DNA of 64,000 nucleotides from Flectonema sp. DT1601. Its lineage: Eukaryota > Euglenozoa > Diplonemea > Diplonemida > Diplonemidae. Made by a program: the position numbers and the translations under genes. Of the stretch, positions 46,517 through 56,505 are shown piece after piece (the stretch's first letter is position 1; every line of letters starts with the position of its first letter). The notes below the pieces were generated by a model. The model did no database searches and was not told the origin of the DNA. It saw nothing but the letters and a program-made list of their open reading frames with translations. Location: assembly GCA_964019425.1 (NCBI GenBank), contig OZ025849.1, positions 248,001 to 312,000 of the forward strand, given 5' to 3'.

Positions 46517-48840
46517 ATGCAAACTCATACCCGCAGAGATCTACACGCGCTGACGCGAAAGCGTCCGGCTAAGAAATTACTTGGAATGGATAAAGAATGT
46601 CCTGATCCGATTCGATGTCTGGGACTGACTCCTGACCGTGTTACGAAGACAACAGAGTTACACTTCGGAGGGAGAAGAGTCCAAGAGCTACACGATAATT
46701 TTTCAATGTTTGTTAACTTAGAAGTACTTTGGTTAAACAACAATTGTCTAACAGAAGTACGCGGACTTCTATCAACTAACGAAAAGACTGACAGATCAGT
46801 TGGTCAAACCGGAACAAGAAGACTACGAAAACTAATGTTATCCAACAATAGAATATCAACGGTCAGTGGTGACATAGAATCTCTTAAGTACCTTGAAGTA
46901 CTTCTGTTGGCTAACAACAATCTTCGGAATATGGAAGCAGTTTGTCAACGACTTTGTCAAATTAAATCCCTCAGACAACTTGATCTCCTTGGTAACCCTT
47001 TAGTAGAGGAAGTAAATTATCGTTTGTTTGTTATTCATAAATTACAAAGTGTTGAAATACTTGATAGGCATCAAGTAACACAACGTGAAAGGAAACAAGC
47101 AGCAGCCTTGTTTGTTCAGACGTCGTGCAGTAGCACTACAGCTTTTGGAAAGTGTCTTCCGTTTGGTAGCTATCAGGCAACTGAGATTGTTTTTATTAAT
47201 AAACGTTGGCATCGAATCTTTCACCTGTCGTCTTCTGGTAAGGGAACTTTCGACTTACCACAACGACACATTATTAAGATTGCGCAATCAGGATCTCAGG
47301 TTCACATTCGAGTGAAGGAACTACCAGGCAAATCTGTGACAAGCAAACCAAACAGTTATCCAATACAAAGGTTAAGAGAAGGATATTGCTTGTCTTGTCT
47401 ACCAAACGGAAACCCAGCCACTAAAAAAGACGTTGAAAATGCTTGGGAAGGATGCTCATACAAGAATCACCTATGGTCAAAAGCAGGACCAAACGACATA
47501 GTCAACCGTCCCATTACAACTTGTTTATATGATACTCCAGGGAATCCACAAGGACTTCAGCTGATTTGTCCAGATGTAGGTCCAGGTAATAAGTGTGGAT
47601 GGACACCTGCTTCTGTTGATCATATTGAAGTTTATGTAGACGTTGGAATCGCTGGAGAAGAGAAACCAAATCCAGTATCGAGATCGGTTATTCATTTACA
47701 ATCACAGGTCGTTCAAATTCGTGCTGCTGCACTAAAAGAAGCATACACTCTTAAAGATAAACACAATAACGCCTTGGCAACTCAACTCGCTACTAAGTCT
47801 CGCTTTCATGAGACGTGGTCAAGGAGACTTGGTAAGTCTGATTTTCAAATTTCAAAATCAGATACGTCTTCTGAAGTAATTCAAGGTAAGAAAGACTTAT
47901 TACAAGCCTTAGAAATTTTGAAGAAAAGTACCTCAGAAGAGAGTATCGAAAATGCCTACCGAGAAATCCATAATGGTGCCAGCGTCGTTGGATGTTTGTA
48001 TAAAGAAGTCGAAGGTGGTCATAATTTTAATGCGGAAGAACCATTCGTACCGAACAGAGACGACGATTGCTTTTCCGACGAGTATCAAAAATACCTATCA
48101 GCTAATGAGGAGGTCATTAATAAAAAAGAAAGAGAGCAGAGATTACAAACATGTTTTAGTCCGTCACAACTATCGAAATTGACGAATTCTTTGGGGAATT
48201 CTGATATTGAAAACACGTCGATCTCAAGTAGCAGTGTTCACTCTTTGGTTAAGTTATTACCGTTGGCGGATTCGAGTACTGTAACTCTTTCGGATAGCAA
48301 ATTAGCTTGTTTGTATGACGGCAGGGATTCGATTTCACTTCGTGAGTTCCTTTTTTGGTTAACTTACCAGACAGATTTTCTAACTCAATTATCTGAAACA
48401 TGTCGTCTTCAAGCTGCAGAACATCTGTCACAAGGCCATCCTGAGAAGGCTCTCCAACAACAAAAGAACATAAACACGATCGCAGAATATCTAAAACCCT
48501 GTGAAGGAAAACGTCCTGTTGGTTGGTTGTTTGATAACAACATCGATACGAGTCAAGTAAAGTTAAGTCAAAAGAAGAAGAAAGAAGTCCGAGTTGGATC
48601 ACCTGAGTGCGCTACTGATTCGATAAACCTTCCTCCAAGTGGGTACAATCCCCGATTTGGAGCTGTTGGTGCTGATGTAGATTTATTACTTTGTAAATAT
48701 TCTAGTCGGGAAATATCAAAAATGGCTCTCACTGCAGTCCTCGTTCTGATAGTGCGATCGGCGATACCAGTTGCGAAGATCAATTTAGTACCTCGTCCTC
48801 CTTGGGGATAGTAAGTATGCGTACATGGTTATCTTTCTAG
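46517..48840 (+). CDS. LRR protein of the ciliary/LRRC type
   Basis: The proposed exons are 46517-48676 and 48706-48840 (764 residues). SDS22-like leucine-rich repeats occupy about 35-190 (NLEVLWLNNNCLTEV, RLRKLMLSNNRIS, YLEVLLLANNNLRN, SLRQLDLLGNPLVEE) and end with a cap region (YRLFVIHKLQSVEILDRHQV) common in ciliary LRR proteins. A globular region follows (IVFINKRWHRIFHLSSSGKG, then CGWTPASVDHIEVYVDVGI), then a helical tail. Near the 3' end the frame switches: reading straight on gives a hydrophobic run (ALTAVLVLIV), while removing 29 bp (48677-48705, GTAGAT to TTCTAG) restores Ser-rich protein-like sequence ending LGIVSMRTWLSF. The 29 bp intron is an inference. The start follows the T-rich acceptor. 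Confidence 0.75.
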
Positions 48841-49049
48841 CCAACCGTTGTACACTTTTGAATGTTTCATTTTTTTTTATTCGTTTTTGTATTTTCTTTG
48901 GGAATTGCCTGTGAATAACCATCTATTTTTTTTTTTGGTATGGCATTTTTTTTTTTTTTTTTTTTTTTGTAGTTTTTATAACACACATTTTCCCCTTTAT
49001 TTCATTAACAGGCTCTCCAAGAAGGCTAACAAGGTGGTTAGGTGTGAAT

Positions 49050-49397
49050 ATGGTGACTGTACTACAAGTATACTCTGAAGATAGATCTTTCGAAGTCGAT
49101 GTGCAATTCTATCCAAACACTTCAGCTAAAGATATAAAGGATTCGATATGTTGTTGTCTTGAATTACCTCCAGGTACCGTAATGGAACTCTATCACATGG
49201 GTTCCCTTGTTACTATTTCTGACCGACTTCCGAGTGGTCGCTATGAAGTTCGCGTATCAGCCCTAACAAAACTACACAGACAGGCACTTTTAGCCTCAGC
49301 ATTGAGTGGTGCCACTGCGTGTGTTGGGATAGTGGCATTTGGTGGATTCGGAGTCCTCTGTGGGCCTGTTGGTGCTATTATTGGAGCTATTTATTAA
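49050..49397 (+). CDS. Small membrane protein with ubiquitin-like N-terminus
   Basis: This 115-residue protein begins MVTVLQVYSEDRSFEVDVQF, then DIKDSICCCLELPPG, a beta-grasp-like pattern (strands, helix, turn). It ends with a hydrophobic Gly/Ala-rich hairpin (LLASALSGATACVGIVAFGG, then CGPVGAIIGAIY) likely to insert in a membrane. The ATG lies 38 bases after TTAACAG (49005-49011). The preceding LRR gene has a GTAAGT at 48811 that could splice to the same acceptor, but that frame stops after five codons, so I treat this as a separate gene. The family was not identified. Confidence 0.6.
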   Translation: MVTVLQVYSEDRSFEVDVQFYPNTSAKDIKDSICCCLELPPGTVMELYHMGSLVTISDRLPSGRYEVRVSALTKLHRQALLASALSGATACVGIVAFGGFGVLCGPVGAIIGAIY

Positions 49398-49607
49398 ATT
49401 CATAATAAATAATTTTTATTTAATTATTTTTTTTAAAAAATAACACTCTTTTTTAAAATGAACTCGCAATACTCCCGCCGTTTCTATGGCGGAGCGTCGC
49501 ATATCGAATACGAACATTTGAGGGTACCTTTTTTTTTTTAAAATTTTAAATTTTGAAAATTTTTATTTATTCTACCAGTCTATTAACATCTATGAAATGA
49601 GATAAGG

Positions 49608-49640
<33 letters not shown>

Positions 49641-49717
49641 TATCGCACCATAATATTCAGTCAACATCAAAAAAAAAAGAGATTGTATTATTTTATTATT
49701 TCACTTCAGTACAAACA
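49398..49717. other. Spacer with a GC-rich hairpin
   Basis: Most of this 320 bp spacer is A/T runs (29 A near 49610). A GC-rich island at 49460-49500 forms a hairpin (CTCCCGCC/GGCGGAG, loop GTTTCTAT). Its minus strand contains AAACGGCGGGAGTA, identical to the LSU rRNA H68-H69 core. CACTTCAG at about 49702-49709 is the acceptor candidate for the next gene. Confidence 0.5.
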
Positions 49718-52700
49718 ATGAATAGGAGTGGACGAGATAGCGAAACGAGCTTTTCGTCAAGTGTTGGAAGCTCTGATTTGAGTGACTGTGAAGGAGAGTC
49801 AACTGTGAGCTCTTCTGATGATGGTGGATGGATTTTAAAATCAGCACCAAGAAGAGAAGCAGGAAGTACTTCTTTATCTCCTATCGGAGTAGTTCCAGTA
49901 CCTGATGCTGTTACACCGATTCCAATAAGACAATCAATGGTAGAAAGTAGTCAAACAACCTCACAGCCAGAGGATGTTTGGGTAGTTGAGTCTGTGAAAC
50001 CCATCACAAAAACAGTCGAGTGGCTTCCACCAAAACGACACACCACACCCATCAAAGACAGAGGCTACTTAAACGCAACAGCATCTCACGACAGTCGAAA
50101 GACAGTTATACAACAACATCAAACTAATAAAAGAACAAATAGTCCTGCGTCTCACAGAGCAGGGGGAAACTTACGGTTTGGTGGTTGGCATCCAGCACCA
50201 AATAACACTGCAAAGGTGCCTGTGGTTGGAGGAAGTCCAGTAGTTAGATTAACTAGGACGCAACTTATACAATCAAATTCAAGAACAAATACTCCAGTGA
50301 GAAGAGCACCTCCTCCACCGGCATCACAAGCAAGAATTAGAACTCAAACACCAACAAGAGCGACTCCGAATAGAACGACTTCAGGTTTGCGAACTGCATC
50401 ACCAGCAACCTCAACATCAGCTGTGAATAGAACTATGTCACCTGGTGTGTCTGCAAGAGGAGGTTCTACTCAAAAGATTAAAACAGAAACTAACACCCCG
50501 ACTACTACTACACGAGGTAGAACTGTTAACACTTCTTTATCAGGAAAACGACTTCAATCTCCAGCAACAAGGAAAGTTGCTCGATCATTAACAGAAGACT
50601 TAAGCCAGTCGGAGAATGCAGGAGCATCACATAAAACAGAACCACCAGCAGCCATGACTAGAAAGGATTCCGTTACTCAAATCCGAAGATACGGAAGCAA
50701 AGACTCAAAACAGAGCCTCCGAACAACTGAAGACTCTCAAAGTGATCAGATTCGACGAACTAACAGCAAGGGTGCTGCTCGGAAACAACCTGCTGCTGTT
50801 ACTCCAGACAACAGTTTTAAAAGAAATGGTACGGTCACGACAAGCAAACGAACTCCAATCTTAAAGCCGAAATCATCTCATGATAGCAGTCTTATAGAAG
50901 AACCGAAAACACCAAAGCAAGTAGCAAGTTCTCGTAATGTTTGTTACACGAATACGATTACAAGATCACAGCATGCTCAAGAACCTTCACCGTTAACTCC
51001 AAGAGCTGGTGGCGTAAGGACACCACGTGGGGATCATGTGAGTATGACACCAGAAATAGTAACTTCTCCTTCAACACCTCACCGCTTAAGTAACACAGCT
51101 ATTAATAAAAGGTATAGTAGTGCAGTGGTTGAAAGTAGTAAACTGTTGCAAATGTTGAATAAAAAAGAAGCTGCAGCGGCTGCGAAGTCAGCAGCTACCC
51201 CAAAACCAACTGAACCAGAATCTACTAAAAAGGTAACGAAGAGAAGTAAATCAATCGAATCGTCGTCGTCTTTATCAGAATCGGAGAATACAATCCCAGA
51301 GTCAGTGAGTGTAGATGATAGTAAGGATGTTGATGTGACGCTTGATGAGGAGATTTTATTATTTTTATTTCAAGATGAAGAACAAAGTCGTGTAAATATA
51401 TTTGAAGATGAATACCGAATCAGGTCATCGATAACAATAATGTCTGGCAACATGATGTCAGCCTACAGCCCACCTCGAACTAAAACTCCAGCCAGAAAGT
51501 ATGTTCGTCCGGAAGTGTCTTCTGGGTCTCGACTGCCACCAATGCCATCACATTTTGAAGGTCAGGACAGTGAGATTTCAGACAGGAGTCTAACTCCTCA
51601 TCTGGCATGGAATCATAAGAGTGAATCTCCGCCTGATCACTCATTAAACAGCTGCTATACTACTATTGAGACGCAAAGACTTCCACCACCACCATCACAT
51701 CCTCCACGGTCAGGGTATTCAGATGACTATGGCAGAAGATATATGACTTCAGATCAAGGTTTACCAGCGGCATCAGTTGAGTACACTCAGAAGTCAAGAA
51801 GTGGGAATATCAATATTGAGAAAGATGAAATCATTTCAGACTCAACAGATCACACTCAAAGTACACGACAACCATCACAAGTTTATTCAGATGTTGGTAG
51901 AAGTACTTCAGACTTATCATCGTCACAACATGATAGAGAAACTGAACATAGCATAACTTACACACTCAGTGAGGATCATGTTCCTGTACCGAAACCAACT
52001 AATCAACTTAGTGATATTGAAAGCAGTCAAAGTAGTAGTGATAGTTCTTCTTCATTAGTTGTTGAAAGGCGTCCGATGATTCTGGAACATGATCTTGATA
52101 GACTAACACCAGTCAATACAAATATAAATCTTGGTACTTCCTTTCAAGGTCCAAAGTTGAATATCGATCCTAACGAAACGACTTCTGATAGCAGAAGGAG
52201 TTCACACTGTGATGGAGAGTCTGATGGAAGTTGTCATCAAAGTCATTTGAGTAGTGTAGTTGATACACAATTAAGATTATCTCCTAACTGTGAAAGTGAT
52301 TCACCAAAGCCTCCAAGGAGTCCGAGGTTACGACAATTACAGAGAGTTGATTCTGATAATGTTGGTTTGGATTTGTCTAATTCGATCCTCCCACCACGTA
52401 GTCCACGTAGGATTGATTCACCTTCTCCTCGAAATGATGAGATCCCACTTCAGCGTCATTACAGTCATGACGATGAGATGAGTGAAAATAACTTTCATAA
52501 ATCACAACGATCAGCTTCAACAGTAAGCCTTGGAGACTCATCTCCAGAACGAGATTTCCAAGGGATTGTTATGGAAGAACCTAGACAGGGTGATTTTTAT
52601 AACTTTCAAGCGTCTGTTGATAGTGAAACAGGATTGGCACATCTTCTTGACGGAGATTCGCAACCATCTTCACGACACTCATCACCTTACGGAGGAAATC

Positions 52701-54946
52701 ATCATTCATCGACACAACACTCTAATGTAGTCAGTAGAGTAGTAACGAGACTCATAATTCGTTCTGATAAGAAACAACTTGAAATTATAAAAGATGAGTC
52801 GTACGCAAGGAGACGAATTCTTAAAAATATCGGAAGCGATCCAGAGCTTGGAGGGGACACGGCAGTCGTATCCAGTCCGGTGTTTGCCAGGAGACGAATG
52901 GAATTACAAAGAGAACAGGATTTAGAAATTGAAAATCTCAATGAGCAACACAACTCTGTTTTATCAAAAGAGCAAGACTTCCTACTGTCAGTAGATGAGA
53001 ATAGTAATGAAGCAGAGATATGTCGTACTCGTATGCGACAAGCATCAACTACTCACTACTCTGTACTGGCTGCTCTTCGATCAGATCATGCGAAGTCTCA
53101 AGCAAGACTATGGAGTCAACCATCACCAAATAAAGAACATCATAATGTTATCCTTAATGCTATTAAAGTAGCAGAGTCTGACCATCGTCGGACAATTTCA
53201 GAAATCGAAGACAAACTCCACCAACTTGACAACGATCACGACGACCTTTCTATCGGAGATTCTTCAATCACCATATCAGTTAGTGAGACCGGTAGTTCAA
53301 CTGATGATGAAGTTCTTCTTTGTGATTCACAGAGTCAGTCTGTTGACAAGTTGTCAATTAAGGAACCATCTCAATCAGAAGGTGACGATCAGGAAGTTCA
53401 AGAGGCTAATAAAAGTAACGAAGAAGTCAGCAGAGATGATATAAAGCTAGACACTGATACCGAATCAAGAGTATCAGAAGTACTACCCCGAGCATCTGAT
53501 ATCGAAGAAGACAGAGAGTACACTCTCGGCAGGAAGGCCTACCTCCCAACTGACAACAAGTTTAGAGAACAAGAATCAGACTTACCTGTCGCTAGAACTA
53601 GTTTAATAGAATTTAGAGATGACTACCTCAATCAACAATTCTCAAATCTCGGAGAAATTGAATTCTACAATCGAAAGGTCCTCTCAGAGGAAGAAGCGAC
53701 TTCTGTCGCATCAATCTTTAATTTAATGCATTCATGTTTATTACAACTGGTATTGAATCGTCATAAGAGACATCCATCAGCTTCTGTTTCATCATCAGTT
53801 GTGTCGAGTGCAACAGATGGTGTTGCGAAGAACGGGTCTCCAGTGCTGTCGGAAACAATGCCTCAAAAAATAAATAGATCCGAGAGCCCTACTTATGGTT
53901 CAAGGGGTAGTAGTTGGGCAAGTAGGGAATCTTCGGGTTCTCCTCAAACTCACATTGTTCACGACGCGAGGTTCACGATTTCAAGAAGTAGGAGTACACC
54001 GTCCCCAAATCATTCTGCAGGAACACCAAATACTAACTTCATTCAAGGTACTCAGAGATCTATCGATTCTGGTTCACCTCGTTTTTCAATTTCACCGAGT
54101 GACGCGTCTCGTAGTCCGTCAGCTGAAAGTTCAGTTAAACCTTTTAGAAAACCTCCTCCTCCGCCACATACTGCTACCGATGCTAAGATGCCAAAAACAA
54201 CATCACCAAAGAAAGAAGAAATTCTTGCGAGTAAATATGGGAACTTAAATAGCCTAGACTACGGAACTATTGGAATAAGAGGAAAGCTTCCGAGGAGGAA
54301 ATCCATTACATCAGAATTGAGGACTAATCCAACAATTGTTGTGAGAAGTCCTTCTGTTGAGGAAGTTTTAGAGAGAGAAAGTCGAGAGAGAGAAAAGATA
54401 ACTCCGCCTGCTCCGATGGCGGAGTATGCGATACCTCGTTCGAGTGTTTCTCCGGATAATTCAGATTGTGATGATGTGGAGGCGGTAGCTGACATCACAT
54501 TACCGAAACATTCAGAACCAAAATGGAAACAAATTATTGACAATCTACACACGTCTACTGGTCCTGTCAGACAAATCTTTGATAGAATGCAAAAAGAACA
54601 ATCTCAGGATAGAACTGCTCATCGCAATAATTTAATTTCAAGACTACGGAATGAACTCAAGGAAGCCGCAGACAAGGATCGGGAACCACTTCACGTAGCA
54701 CCATCAACAGTATTACTCAACACGTTTAAACATCGTCAAATAAACACAAAAGGAATGAGAAAACCTCGCAGTACCATGTCTCAACTAACTACACAAACCG
54801 GAACTAGTTCATTGAGTGCAGGATATCCAGTTTGGAAAACCGGTCCAGGATTTCGAGGCAGTGGTGATCTTGGATACGGTGGTAGATCACCCTCCCCTCC
54901 AATTCAAGAAAGGGCCTTCACTCGATCATCTCCGTCAAAGCCGTGA
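49718..54946 (+). CDS. Giant Ser-rich protein of unknown function (1742 aa)
   Basis: A single long frame starts MNRSGRDSETSFSSSVGSSD. Most is disordered and Ser/Thr/Pro/Arg-rich with many SP and TP sites, as in cytoskeletal or cell-cycle scaffold proteins. An Ala/Lys-rich segment (about 490-520) and an ordered helical core (about 1010-1180: VVTRLIIRSDKKQLEIIKDE, then ARRRMELQREQDLEIENLNE) suggest a coiled coil. A short helical block lies near 1325-1355 (SVASIFNLMHSCLLQLVLNR). Proline stretches (PPPPP) could bind SH3 or profilin. A 54-base in-frame stretch at 51332-51385 (GTAAGG to TTTCAAG, coding DVDVTLDEEILLFLFQ) might be an intron. No domain was recognised. Confidence 0.8.
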   Translation: MNRSGRDSETSFSSSVGSSDLSDCEGESTVSSSDDGGWILKSAPRREAGSTSLSPIGVVPVPDAVTPIPIRQSMVESSQTTSQPEDVWVVESVKPITKTVEWLPPKRHTTPIKDRGYLNATASHDSRKTVIQQHQTNKRTNSPASHRAGGNLRFGGWHPAPNNTAKVPVVGGSPVVRLTRTQLIQSNSRTNTPVRRAPPPPASQARIRTQTPTRATPNRTTSGLRTASPATSTSAVNRTMSPGVSARGGSTQKIKTETNTPTTTTRGRTVNTSLSGKRLQSPATRKVARSLTEDLSQSENAGASHKTEPPAAMTRKDSVTQIRRYGSKDSKQSLRTTEDSQSDQIRRTNSKGAARKQPAAVTPDNSFKRNGTVTTSKRTPILKPKSSHDSSLIEEPKTPKQVASSRNVCYTNTITRSQHAQEPSPLTPRAGGVRTPRGDHVSMTPEIVTSPSTPHRLSNTAINKRYSSAVVESSKLLQMLNKKEAAAAAKSAATPKPTEPESTKKVTKRSKSIESSSSLSESENTIPESVSVDDSKDVDVTLDEEILLFLFQDEEQSRVNIFEDEYRIRSSITIMSGNMMSAYSPPRTKTPARKYVRPEVSSGSRLPPMPSHFEGQDSEISDRSLTPHLAWNHKSESPPDHSLNSCYTTIETQRLPPPPSHPPRSGYSDDYGRRYMTSDQGLPAASVEYTQKSRSGNINIEKDEIISDSTDHTQSTRQPSQVYSDVGRSTSDLSSSQHDRETEHSITYTLSEDHVPVPKPTNQLSDIESSQSSSDSSSSLVVERRPMILEHDLDRLTPVNTNINLGTSFQGPKLNIDPNETTSDSRRSSHCDGESDGSCHQSHLSSVVDTQLRLSPNCESDSPKPPRSPRLRQLQRVDSDNVGLDLSNSILPPRSPRRIDSPSPRNDEIPLQRHYSHDDEMSENNFHKSQRSASTVSLGDSSPERDFQGIVMEEPRQGDFYNFQASVDSETGLAHLLDGDSQPSSRHSSPYGGNHHSSTQHSNVVSRVVTRLIIRSDKKQLEIIKDESYARRRILKNIGSDPELGGDTAVVSSPVFARRRMELQREQDLEIENLNEQHNSVLSKEQDFLLSVDENSNEAEICRTRMRQASTTHYSVLAALRSDHAKSQARLWSQPSPNKEHHNVILNAIKVAESDHRRTISEIEDKLHQLDNDHDDLSIGDSSITISVSETGSSTDDEVLLCDSQSQSVDKLSIKEPSQSEGDDQEVQEANKSNEEVSRDDIKLDTDTESRVSEVLPRASDIEEDREYTLGRKAYLPTDNKFREQESDLPVARTSLIEFRDDYLNQQFSNLGEIEFYNRKVLSEEEATSVASIFNLMHSCLLQLVLNRHKRHPSASVSSSVVSSATDGVAKNGSPVLSETMPQKINRSESPTYGSRGSSWASRESSGSPQTHIVHDARFTISRSRSTPSPNHSAGTPNTNFIQGTQRSIDSGSPRFSISPSDASRSPSAESSVKPFRKPPPPPHTATDAKMPKTTSPKKEEILASKYGNLNSLDYGTIGIRGKLPRRKSITSELRTNPTIVVRSPSVEEVLERESREREKITPPAPMAEYAIPRSSVSPDNSDCDDVEAVADITLPKHSEPKWKQIIDNLHTSTGPVRQIFDRMQKEQSQDRTAHRNNLISRLRNELKEAADKDREPLHVAPSTVLLNTFKHRQINTKGMRKPRSTMSQLTTQTGTSSLSAGYPVWKTGPGFRGSGDLGYGGRSPSPPIQERAFTRSSPSKP

Positions 54947-55488
54947 GATCTTTTATTGAATTTTGTTTAACATTTTTGATTACATTAATTGTTTAGGTTT
55001 GTTATAAATTTGATCCCCTGCCTACCATATGTGGTGGGGTGATACCAAGCCCCTCGCAGTATCTAGCTCACTGTATCTAGAACTAATGTTAAATTATCGT
55101 TATGTTTGTTTATGATACAATACATTTGTATTTTTTTACGTGCAAAATCGAACAGTTAAAAAACCCCACCGTCGTAGCTAAAATATTCTATCCACTGCCT
55201 TTTACGGAATACCGTGATTGTATTTTTATTTTATTTTTTTTTTCTTTCTTATTATTGTTACTTAAGTTGTTATTTCCGGGTATCCCCCTACCCGGCGCTG
55301 TGTAGAAATCGCACTAGATATATTTCCCTTCCCTTTTTCACTCTTTCAACCCGAGTTATTTTTCTAATCACTGTAGCTGACATGGGATGTCAATTTGTAA
55401 CTTTTACGTCCCTTTTTTATTTCTAGGTTCAGTTTATTTAAAAGAAAAAAAAGAAAGTTAGACAATTATTAGAGGAAATTTAATCGTA

Positions 55489-55520
<32 letters not shown>

Positions 55521-55521
<1 letters not shown>

Positions 55522-55620
55522 TCATTCAGATTCGTAACTTCAGGAAAATAATTGGATCCGAGGGTCTGTGAAGGTGTATCTGGAGGCTTGGAAGCCTTCT
55601 ACGTGAATCTGTAGTTGTAA
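55521..55620 (+). rRNA. LSU (28S-type) rRNA shard near H63
   Basis: ATTCGTAACTTCAGGAAAAT, then AATTGGATCCGAGGGTC, matches the conserved LSU stretch that in yeast reads CCGTAACTTCGGGATAAGG then ATTGGCTCTAAGGGTCGGG (domain IV start, beside expansion segment ES27). After that the sequence diverges, as expected at an expansion segment, but forms its own hairpin (GGAGGCTT/AAGCCTTC). The whole piece is enclosed by a perfect 7 bp stem, CAGATTC (55527-55533)/GAATCTG (55605-55611). It directly follows a 25-base A run. I judged the match from memory; about 30 of 38 core bases agree. Confidence 0.6.
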
Positions 55621-55721
55621 TTTGCTGTTTAGGCTGTCTTTTGATTGATTGCTTTTTTTTTTTTTTGTTTTGTTTTTTATTTCCCCTTTCTTTTTTTTGA
55701 GTTTTCCCTGAAAAGTTAGAA

Positions 55722-55756
55722 GTTCGTAACTTCAGGAAAATATATTGTATCCGATT
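55722..55756 (+). repeat. Partial second copy of the LSU-like core
   Basis: GTTCGTAACTTCAGGAAAAT, then ATTGTATCCGA, repeats the core at 55531-55561 with a few changes. The rest of the piece is missing, so it is a partial duplicate about 190 bp downstream. Confidence 0.6.
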
Positions 55757-55992
55757 GAAAAATAATGTTTCTTTTTCTCTTTCGTTTTTAAAAAGTTTTT
55801 TTTTTTTTTTTTTTTTTTAAAAAAAAATTGTTTTTGATATTATTTAAACCCCCTTCTTCAATCAGATTTCCACATACAAAAAAAAAAACAAAAATGACAA
55901 CTCGATGCCACTACATTAGTTAGTATCTAGACGTGTTATGTAACCATACTCATCCCTTACGTATTTCATACTTCAGGTGCATCAGCACAATA

Positions 55993-56394
55993 ATGATACA
56001 GTTGCCTTCTCGTGATGAGATGGCAGGTGTGATGTTTGGTTGCGCAATGCACACATCAGGTGCTGTGCTAGCAGCATATCCCAGAGTATTAAGAAACGTT
56101 CGCGGATGTAGTGAGCTAATTAGAATCTTAGGTATTTGGATGATGTGTAGTGGGACAGCTTTACTAGAGTTGTGGAAACATGGAGAAGTCCCAAAATATG
56201 TCCTTCCGCTCTATTCAGCCTTAGCATCAGCGATATTGCTTCGTAGATCACTGAATAGGAGTTGTACTCTTCACCTGAAGGGTGTTATTGCCGTCACTGT
56301 TCATCTCGTAGCATTATTCACAATGGCATTGGCTGTTGAGAGGGAGCGGGAAGAAGAATTAAATTGCCTTACTAACACGGCAGTTGCTGCTTAG
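55993..56394 (+). CDS. Small four-helix membrane protein
   Basis: This 133-residue protein starts MIQLPSRDEMAG, 17 bases after the acceptor ACTTCAG. Four hydrophobic segments are visible: about 11-28 (GVMFGCAMHTSGAVLAAY), 42-60 (LIRILGIWMMCSGTALLELW), 67-82 (VLPLYSALASAILL) and 95-115 (GVIAVTVHLVALFTMALAV). A short charged tail follows (EREREEELN). The family was not recognised; the size and topology recall small mitochondrial or ER membrane proteins. Confidence 0.65.
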   Translation: MIQLPSRDEMAGVMFGCAMHTSGAVLAAYPRVLRNVRGCSELIRILGIWMMCSGTALLELWKHGEVPKYVLPLYSALASAILLRRSLNRSCTLHLKGVIAVTVHLVALFTMALAVEREREEELNCLTNTAVAA

Positions 56395-56505
56395 AGAAAA
56401 GAAAAAGTTCGCCTCGGGAAAAGCAAACTTTTTTTTTTCTTTTTTTTTTTTTTTTTTTTCCACACACTAATTTTGTTTTTCAATCAGTGCCAAAATCAAT
56501 TAAAA

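Larger units (their letters stand above)
54947..55992. other. Gene-free spacer with an LSU rRNA shard
   Basis: No protein gene was seen in 1.05 kb. It holds an LSU rRNA-like piece (55521-55620), a second partial copy of its core (55722-55756), A and T runs of up to 25 bases, and a segment near 55015-55080 with repeated TATCTAG. ACTTCAG at 55970-55976 is the acceptor candidate for the next gene. Confidence 0.6.
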
